The notes beneath the pieces were generated by a model that had not been told where the DNA came from, did not search any database, and was given only the letters and a program-made list of their open reading frames with translations. Source: JAEDES01 sp964616405 (lineage in GTDB: Bacteria > Bacillota_I > Bacilli_A > RF39 > UBA660). Taken from it: a stretch of DNA of 20,599 nt. Position 1 is the stretch's first letter. The number at the start of each line of letters is the position of its first letter. Below, one piece after another: positions 15,686 to 20,599 of this stretch. A program made the position numbers and the translations under genes. The stretch covers positions 1 to 20,599 of the forward strand of contig CAZTRE010000020.1 of assembly GCA_964616405.1 (NCBI GenBank), given 5' to 3'.

Positions 15686-16813
15686 ATGAAATTAACAATT
15701 AAAAAAGATTTATTATTAGAGGCATTGAATAAAGTATCTAAAGCTATTTCTACTAAGAATTTAATTCCCGTTTTAGCAGGAATCAAGTTTGAATTAAAGA
15801 AAAAGAAATTAACATTAACTGCTAGTGATAATGATATCACTATTCAAACTACTATTAATAGTAATAGTGATGATGATTTTAATGTTGAAAGAGAAGGTAG
15901 TATTATTATTCAAGGTAAATATGTATTAGATATAGTAAGAAAACTTCCTGACAAATATATTAATATTGAAGTAATTGATGAATTAAAGATTCGTATTTAT
16001 ACAGAAAATAGTGAATTTAATTTAAATGGTATTAGTGAAAGTGAATATCCTAATATTGGTTTAGAAGAAAGTAAAAAGAAAGTTAATATTAAAGCTGGAG
16101 TTTTTAAGAGTATTGTTAATCAGACAGCATTTGCTTCATCTAATGAAGAAAGTAAACCTGTATTAACTGGTATCAACTTTAATATAGTAGGGGATGTATT
16201 AGAATGTAATTCTACAGATTCATATCGTTTGGCTAGAAAAGTTGTTAAATTAGATAGTATAAGTGAAGAAAATTATAATATTGTTATACCTAGTCATAAT
16301 ATTATTGAATTTTCAAGAATTTTGGGTGATGATGAGGAAAATGTAGAAATTCATATCTTTAATAATAAGGTATTATTTAAAACTGGAAATTTAAAATTTG
16401 AATCAAGGTTAATAAATGGTACATATCCAAATACATCTAATTTATTACCAGATGATTCTTTCTTAGTAATAAGTACAAAATTATCTGATTTCTACGATGT
16501 GATAGACCGTGTTAGTATTTTAACTAGTGATAAAGAAAAAAATATTGTTACACTAGAAACAAGTGGTAATATGTTAGTATTAAGAAGTAGTTCAGCAGAA
16601 ATTGGTCGAGTTGAAGAAAAAATGCCTATTACTAAGAATAATAATGAAGATATTAAAATTTCATTTAGTGCTAAGTATATGATGGAAGCGTTAAAAAGTT
16701 TTTCAACAGAAACTGTGGATATTCATTTCGTTGGAGAAATTAAACCGATCTTGATTAAATCAACAGAAGATGAAACTTTAACTCAATTAGTTTTACCAAT
16801 CAGAACATATTAA
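15686..16813 (+). CDS. dnaN: DNA polymerase III beta subunit (sliding clamp)
   Basis: 375 aa, near the 378 of B. subtilis. Two subunits form the ring that tethers the replicative polymerase to DNA. The protein opens MKLTIKKDLLLEALNKVSKA, has ISTKNLIPVLAGIKFEL in the first of three clamp domains, TGINFNI plus DSYRLARK in the second, and ends LTQLVLPIRTY, the canonical C-terminal strand that lines the partner-binding pocket. AGAAGGAA lies before the ATG. A terminator begins at its stop codon. Confidence 0.99.
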   Translation: MKLTIKKDLLLEALNKVSKAISTKNLIPVLAGIKFELKKKKLTLTASDNDITIQTTINSNSDDDFNVEREGSIIIQGKYVLDIVRKLPDKYINIEVIDELKIRIYTENSEFNLNGISESEYPNIGLEESKKKVNIKAGVFKSIVNQTAFASSNEESKPVLTGINFNIVGDVLECNSTDSYRLARKVVKLDSISEENYNIVIPSHNIIEFSRILGDDEENVEIHIFNNKVLFKTGNLKFESRLINGTYPNTSNLLPDDSFLVISTKLSDFYDVIDRVSILTSDKEKNIVTLETSGNMLVLRSSSAEIGRVEEKMPITKNNNEDIKISFSAKYMMEALKSFSTETVDIHFVGEIKPILIKSTEDETLTQLVLPIRTY

Positions 16814-16837
16814 GAGGATTGAAAAATCCTTTTTTTT
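16812..16837 (+). terminator. Terminator after dnaN
   Basis: AGGATT (16815-16820) pairs with AATCCT (16825-16830) around a GAAA loop. The stem can extend by three pairs, and a run of T follows. It starts within the dnaN stop codon and separates dnaA-dnaN from the comK-like gene. Confidence 0.8.
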
Positions 16838-16894
16838 GTATATTTTTGCAAAAAAGCGACGAAAATACCCTAAAATTAGCGAATAATATTAATG

Positions 16895-16949
16895 AAAGTA
16901 ACAAATAATAGTTTTTTTGACAAAATGTGACGTTACTTTTTGATATATT
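16895..16949 (+). promoter_or_regulatory. Candidate comK promoter flanked by an 8-bp inverted repeat
   Basis: A perfect -35 TTGACA is at 16917-16922. The best -10 is TATATT (16944-16949) with an extended TGA, but the spacing of 21 bp is long; a poorer hexamer, TTGATA, sits at the 17-bp distance (16940-16945). Perfect inverted arms AAAGTAAC (16895-16902) and GTTACTTT (16932-16939) straddle the -35 and end next to the -10, in the position of an operator. The start site would be near 16955. Confidence 0.5.
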
Positions 16950-16955
16950 TTGAAT

Positions 16956-16987
16956 GGAAACCCAAAGTTTCCGCAGATCGGGGGAAA
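16956..16987 (+). promoter_or_regulatory. comK leader with two mutually exclusive hairpins
   Basis: GGAAAC (16956-16961) pairs perfectly with GTTTCC (16967-16972) around CCAAA. The same TTTCC (16968-16972) can instead pair with GGAAA (16983-16987), or CCG with CGG around CAGAT (16971-16981). Either alternative occludes the GGGGG ribosome site (16980-16984), which lies just before the ATG at 16991. This looks like a translation switch. It matches no riboswitch class that I recognise. Confidence 0.45.
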
Positions 16988-16990
16988 ATT

Positions 16991-17437
16991 ATGAAATATG
17001 AAGTTAGTAATGGAACTTTAGCAATAGTTCCGAATGAGGAGTATAGTAGTTTAGTATATGAGGATGATGATAGGTATATTATTGAACAGACTCCTTTTAA
17101 AATAATGGAAGAAAGTTGTAAATATTTTGGTAGTACTTATGAAGGAAGAAAGGATAGTGCACGTGAGATTTTAGGTGCTGAATATAAAGTTCCTATTATT
17201 GTTGAAGATACAGATAATCTTGTTGTTTTTCCTACAACATCACCACATTCTAGTGAATGTGTATGGATTTCATTAAAAAGAATTAAAAGTTTTGAAAAAA
17301 TAGATGCATGTAATACTAAAATTATTTTCGATAATAATAAAGAATTAATTGTTCCTTGTTCATATAGGTCAATCGAAAATCAGGTGTCTAGGGCTTCGAG
17401 ATTAGATTTTGTTTTAAGAAAAAGAAAAAATCGTTAA
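16991..17437 (+). CDS. comK: ComK-family competence transcription factor homologue
   Basis: A 148-aa ComK homologue. ComK is the master DNA-binding activator of competence in B. subtilis. The resemblance runs throughout: YEVSNGTLAIVP (3-14), SCKYFGSTYEGRK (42-54) against SCRFFGSSYAGRK, FPTTSPHSSECVWIS (80-94) against FPTLSSTRPQCGWIS, and SIENQVSRASRL (127-138) against SFENQVYRTAWL. The ATG at 16991 is chosen because GGGGGAAA precedes it and homology starts there; an upstream TTG (16940) is unlikely. The protein ends about 40 residues earlier than B. subtilis ComK (192 aa), losing the region with the FMLYPK MecA-recognition motif. The gene has its own promoter candidate and terminator and replaces the yaaA gene usually found between dnaN and recF. 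Family assignment is confident; a competence role is inferred. Confidence 0.88.
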   Translation: MKYEVSNGTLAIVPNEEYSSLVYEDDDRYIIEQTPFKIMEESCKYFGSTYEGRKDSAREILGAEYKVPIIVEDTDNLVVFPTTSPHSSECVWISLKRIKSFEKIDACNTKIIFDNNKELIVPCSYRSIENQVSRASRLDFVLRKRKNR

Positions 17438-17445
17438 AATAAATG

Positions 17446-17473
17446 AAAAAATAGTTAATATAACTATTTTTTT
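17446..17473 (+). terminator. Terminator after comK
   Basis: A 12-bp stem (17446-17457 with 17461-17472) has a 3-nt loop and consists of an A-run, TAGTTA and the complement. It ends in a T-run. The gene is thereby bounded on both sides by terminators. Confidence 0.8.
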
Positions 17474-17476
17474 AGT

Positions 17477-17503
17477 GCTTTTTAAAGCCATTTATGGTAT
17501 AAT
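17477..17503 (+). promoter_or_regulatory. Promoter of recF-gyrB
   Basis: A perfect TATAAT (17498-17503) carries an extended TGG (17495-17497). The -35 region is poor. A small dyad, GCTTT/AAAGC (17477-17488), lies where a -35 or an activator site would be. The leader from about 17510 contains the 8-codon leader ORF. Confidence 0.65.
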
Positions 17504-17548
17504 ATTAGCGTATGTATAGGAATACTGAAATAGGGGATAGGTGATTGT

Positions 17549-17575
17549 ATGAGACTTTTAGATGGTTTTAAATGA
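17549..17575 (+). CDS. Leader mini-ORF (8 codons) overlapping the recF start
   Basis: ATG AGA CTT TTA GAT GGT TTT AAA TGA encodes MRLLDGFK. It has a ribosome site AGGTGA (17539-17544) 4 nt upstream, plus AGGGG a little earlier. Its TGA overlaps the recF ATG (ATGA, 17572-17575). recF has no Shine-Dalgarno sequence of its own at a proper distance, so ribosomes ending here probably restart at recF. The peptide itself is not recognisable. Confidence 0.5.
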   Translation: MRLLDGFK

Positions 17576-18684
17576 AACTTACTAAAATAAATCTCCTTAA
17601 TTTTAGAAATTGTGCCAATATTAATATAAAGCTTGGTGAGAAGATGAATATTTTTATTGGTAATAATGCGCAGGGAAAAACTAATATATTAGAAGCTATA
17701 ACAATGCTTGCTTTAACAAAATCTCATAGGGTAGGCGTAAATCCTAATATTATTATGTTCGATAAGAAAAAGGCGCAAATCAAAGGAGTAGTTAAAAAAA
17801 ATAAAATTATTTCAAAATTAGAAGTCAATATAAGTGAAGAAGGAAAGTCGCTTAAAATTAATCAAACAGATATTAAAAAAGTGGCTGATTATATAGCAAA
17901 TTTAAATGTAATTGTATTTACTCCTGATGATTTAGAAATAATTAAAGGATCACCTAATATACGTAGAAATTTATTAAATATACAATTGTCTCAAATATCG
18001 AAAATTTATTTAAATACATACAATGAATATAATAAGCTATTAAAAACTAGAAATGAATATTTAAAAATATTATTTAGTAATAGTATTGCTGATAAAACGT
18101 ATTTAGATATTATTACTGATAAATTAATTGAAAAAGCGATAATTATTTATCAAAAAAGAAAAGAATACATTGAATTTATTAATGAAAATATTGATAAATT
18201 TTATAAAGATATATCTAATTCTAGTGGTTTAAAGGTAAATTATATTACTAGTATTGAAATTGATAATTTTGAAACTGAAAATATTCGAAATATACTAAAA
18301 AGGAAATTTAAAAGAAGTTATAATAAGGAATTAAATTATGGTATGACTATGTTTGGTCCACATCGTGATGACTTCTTTTTCGAATTTGAAGGTAATGACT
18401 TGAAGTATTTTGGTTCACAAGGACAACAAAAATTGGCTATTTTAGCTTATAAGTTAGCAGAAATACCTATTTTTACAAGAATATGTGAAACGGAACCTTT
18501 ATTATTATTAGATGATATTTTTAGTGAATTAGACATTAAAAAAAGAAATAAATTATTAAAATTTGTTAGTAATTGGAATGTACAAACAATTATTACTACA
18601 ACAGATTTAAAAAATATTAGTAAGAGATATTTAGATGATGCTTATATATATGAAGTAAAAAATGGGAATATTGAAAGAAAGTAG
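17572..18684 (+). CDS. recF: DNA replication and repair protein RecF
   Basis: 370 aa, full length. RecF is an SMC/ABC-like ATPase that helps load RecA at gapped DNA via RecR/RecO. Walker A is GNNAQGKT at 30-37, the signature GSQGQQK is at 281-287, and Walker B LLLLDDIFSELD has its acidic pair at 314-315. NFRNC near residue 10 is the usual N-terminal block. The start is fixed by homology (MKLTKINLLNFRN) and by ATGA overlap with the leader mini-ORF. gyrB follows after 8 nt. Confidence 0.98.
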   Translation: MKLTKINLLNFRNCANINIKLGEKMNIFIGNNAQGKTNILEAITMLALTKSHRVGVNPNIIMFDKKKAQIKGVVKKNKIISKLEVNISEEGKSLKINQTDIKKVADYIANLNVIVFTPDDLEIIKGSPNIRRNLLNIQLSQISKIYLNTYNEYNKLLKTRNEYLKILFSNSIADKTYLDIITDKLIEKAIIIYQKRKEYIEFINENIDKFYKDISNSSGLKVNYITSIEIDNFETENIRNILKRKFKRSYNKELNYGMTMFGPHRDDFFFEFEGNDLKYFGSQGQQKLAILAYKLAEIPIFTRICETEPLLLLDDIFSELDIKKRNKLLKFVSNWNVQTIITTTDLKNISKRYLDDAYIYEVKNGNIERK

Positions 18685-18692
18685 GTTAGAAT

Positions 18693-20599
18693 ATGAGTGA
18701 AGAAAAAGTAGAACAAGCTTATGATTCATCTGCCATTCAAGTATTGGAAGGATTAGAGGCTGTCAGAAAAAGACCAGGTATGTATATTGGTAGTACTAGT
18801 TCTAGAGGATTACATCATTTAGTATGGGAAATTGTTGATAATGCTATTGATGAAGCTTTGGCTGGTTATTGTAAACATATTGAGGTAATAGTTGGCAAAG
18901 ATAATAGTATTACTGTTAAGGATGATGGACGTGGAATACCAGTTGATCTTCATCCTAAGACAGGTAAAAGTACTGTTGAAACAGTATATACAGTATTACA
19001 TGCTGGTGGAAAGTTTGGTGGAGGAGGATATAAAGTATCCGGAGGACTTCATGGAGTAGGTGCTAGTGTAGTTAATGCTTTAAGTGATTGGCTTGAAGTA
19101 AAGGTATATAAAAATGGTAATGTTTATTATCAGCGATTTAGTCGTGGTGGTCATCCAGATGATGCATTAAAGATTATTGATAAATGTGATGATGATAGGA
19201 CAGGTACGACAGTAACCTTTTTACCGGATGATGAAATCTTTACTGAGACGACAGTGTTTGATTATGATATTTTAAAGAACAGATTGAAAGAATTAGCTTT
19301 CTTAAATAAAGGTTTAAGAATTACATTATATGATGATAGGGAAGCTGATAAAAAGGATTCTTTCTGTTATGAAGGTGGTCTTGTTGAGTATGTCCAAATG
19401 CTTAATAAAAATAAAAATCCAATTCATGAAACGATTGTTGATATTGAGGGAGAAGATAAGGATGTTAAAGTAGAGGTTGCTCTTCAATATAATGAAACTT
19501 ACAATTCAAGTATTTATTCGTTTGTTAATAATATTACTACTCCAGAAGGTGGAACTCATGAAGATGGAGTTAGACGTGCATTAACCAGAATTTTGAATAA
19601 GTATGCGACAAGTGCAGGAATTCTTAAAGAAAAAGATGATCCACTTACTGGAGAAGATGCTAGGGAAGGTTTAACAATGATTGTATCAGTTAAACATCCA
19701 AATCCGCAGTTTGAAGGGCAAACTAAGACAAAACTTGGTAATAGTGAGGTTAGAGGAATTGCTGATAAAATTTTTTCTGAAACTTTTGAACGTTTCTTAA
19801 TGGAAAATCCAGACCAAGCTAGAATTATTGTTGAAAAGTCAATGACAGCAAGTCGTGCTCGTGTTGCTGCAAAAAAAGCTAGGGAACTAACGCGTAGAAA
19901 AGGTGATTTGGATATTACTAATTTTTATGGAAAGTTATCTGATTGTAAGAGTAAAGATGCTTCAGCTTGTGAAATATTCTTAGTCGAGGGTGATTCTGCT
20001 GGTGGTTCAGCTATTAAAGGAAGAGATAGTATGACACAAGCAATTTTACCTTTACGTGGTAAGATTTTGAATGTGGAAAAAGCAAGATTAGATAGAGCTT
20101 TATCAAATGAAGAAATTAGAACTATTATTACTGCATTTGGTACTGGAATAGGCGAGGATTTTGATTTATCTAAGTTGCGTTATCACAAAATTATTATTAT
20201 GACTGATGCTGATGTTGATGGTAGTCATATTCGTGTATTATTACTTACTTTATTTTATAGATTTTTTAAGCCAATTGTTGAGGCAGGTCATGTTTATGCT
20301 GCACAACCACCACTATTTGTTATTAAGCATGGAAAAACAATTAAGTACGTTTTAAATGAAACGGAAAGAGATGAATATTTAGCAACTTTATCGCCAAATA
20401 CGAAATACGATATTATGCGTATGAAAGGTTTAGGAGAAATGGATGCTGAAGAATTAAATGAAACAACTATGGATATTAACAAGAGAGTTTTAAGAAAAAT
20501 TACAGTCGATGATTGTGTACAAGCAGATGCTATATTTGAAAAATTAATGGGTGATGAAGTTGGCCCAAGAAAAGCATTTATAGAAGAAAATGCTGATAA
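18693..20599 (+). CDS. gyrB: DNA gyrase subunit B, 3' end cut by the window
   Basis: 635 complete codons plus two bases of the next are present; the reading frame is open to the last base, and normal GyrB is about 640 aa, so only a few codons are missing. GyrB is the ATPase and Toprim subunit of gyrase. Visible motifs are EIVDNAIDEA with catalytic Glu46, the ATP-lid region GGKFGGGGYKVSGGLHGVGAS, the TOPRIM acidic residues EGDSAGG (Glu432) and DADVDG (Asp505, Asp507, Asp509), and PLRGKILNVEKAR. The C-terminal RKAFIEENA is the typical end. The ATG lies 8 nt after recF with only a weak AGG-type ribosome site, which suggests coupling to recF. Confidence 0.98.
   Translation, partial: MSEEKVEQAYDSSAIQVLEGLEAVRKRPGMYIGSTSSRGLHHLVWEIVDNAIDEALAGYCKHIEVIVGKDNSITVKDDGRGIPVDLHPKTGKSTVETVYTVLHAGGKFGGGGYKVSGGLHGVGASVVNALSDWLEVKVYKNGNVYYQRFSRGGHPDDALKIIDKCDDDRTGTTVTFLPDDEIFTETTVFDYDILKNRLKELAFLNKGLRITLYDDREADKKDSFCYEGGLVEYVQMLNKNKNPIHETIVDIEGEDKDVKVEVALQYNETYNSSIYSFVNNITTPEGGTHEDGVRRALTRILNKYATSAGILKEKDDPLTGEDAREGLTMIVSVKHPNPQFEGQTKTKLGNSEVRGIADKIFSETFERFLMENPDQARIIVEKSMTASRARVAAKKARELTRRKGDLDITNFYGKLSDCKSKDASACEIFLVEGDSAGGSAIKGRDSMTQAILPLRGKILNVEKARLDRALSNEEIRTIITAFGTGIGEDFDLSKLRYHKIIIMTDADVDGSHIRVLLLTLFYRFFKPIVEAGHVYAAQPPLFVIKHGKTIKYVLNETERDEYLATLSPNTKYDIMRMKGLGEMDAEELNETTMDINKRVLRKITVDDCVQADAIFEKLMGDEVGPRKAFIEENAD

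Noticed and set aside
16822..16834. Perfect AAAA-N5-TTTT half of a ComK box
   Set aside because: It is part of the dnaN terminator hairpin, has no second half at the known spacings, and such patterns are frequent in AT-rich DNA.
16940..16990. Upstream TTG start that would lengthen the ComK homologue by 17 residues
   Set aside because: It has no ribosome site, the added residues have no ComK similarity, and the region carries leader hairpins. The ATG at 16991 has GGGGGAAA at a suitable distance.
17504..17571. Remnant of the yaaA S4-domain gene between comK and recF
   Set aside because: The short leader ORF and its surroundings show no resemblance to S4-domain sequence in any frame that I can see.
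195..20599. Mollicutes-type code with UGA as tryptophan
   Set aside because: All conserved genes are full length in the standard code with no internal TGA, and the conserved tryptophans I checked use TGG.

Overview
This window is the chromosomal replication-origin neighbourhood of a very AT-rich bacterium of the Bacilli / low-GC Firmicutes grade. The gene order is the classical one: rpmH-rnpA-yidC-khpB, mnmE-mnmG-rsmG, a noc-like gene and parA-parB on one side, and dnaA-dnaN-(insert)-recF-gyrB on the other. The lipoprotein-type YidC, the separate Noc-like ParB paralogue, the DUF951 protein and the ComK homologue all point to Bacilli or a close uncultured lineage. UGA is read as a standard stop: no confident gene contains an internal TGA, and the tryptophans I checked are TGG. 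I see no tRNA, rRNA, CRISPR array, insertion sequence or prophage.

Layout. Positions 1-13840 are all on the minus strand and 14180-20599 are all on the plus strand, so every gene is co-oriented with replication leaving the origin between them. Reading leftwards from the origin there are five apparent transcription units, separated by hairpin/T-run terminators and recognisable sigma-A-type promoters: (1) rpmH-rnpA-yidC-khpB; (2) mnmE-mnmG-rsmG; (3) noc alone; (4) parA-parB-mscS-DUF951-abgT; (5) a HAD nucleotidase and ychF. Reading rightwards there are dnaA-dnaN, closed by a terminator; a monocistronic comK homologue with its own promoter, structured leader and terminator; and then recF-gyrB. 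gyrB is cut by the window edge a few codons before its probable end.

How the parts work together. DnaA acts on box clusters on both sides of its own gene (13955-14030 and 15575-15645), which suggests a bipartite origin. DnaN, RecF and GyrB supply clamp, repair and supercoiling functions. ParA/ParB and the Noc-like protein handle origin segregation and probably division-site protection. RpmH, RnpA, KhpB and YidC belong to ribosome, RNase P, RNA-binding and membrane-insertion functions. MnmE, MnmG and RsmG modify tRNA and 16S rRNA.

The most unusual elements are these. A ComK-family competence regulator sits between dnaN and recF, where many Firmicutes carry the small S4-domain gene yaaA. It is shortened at the end that carries the MecA degron in B. 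subtilis, and its leader can form two mutually exclusive hairpins, one of which covers the Shine-Dalgarno sequence. The Noc-like protein lacks an N-terminal membrane helix but has a roughly 200-residue disordered linker and a C-terminal module. An 8-codon leader ORF overlaps the recF start. An attenuator-like hairpin lies between rpmH and rnpA. An AbgT-family transporter ends the parAB operon.
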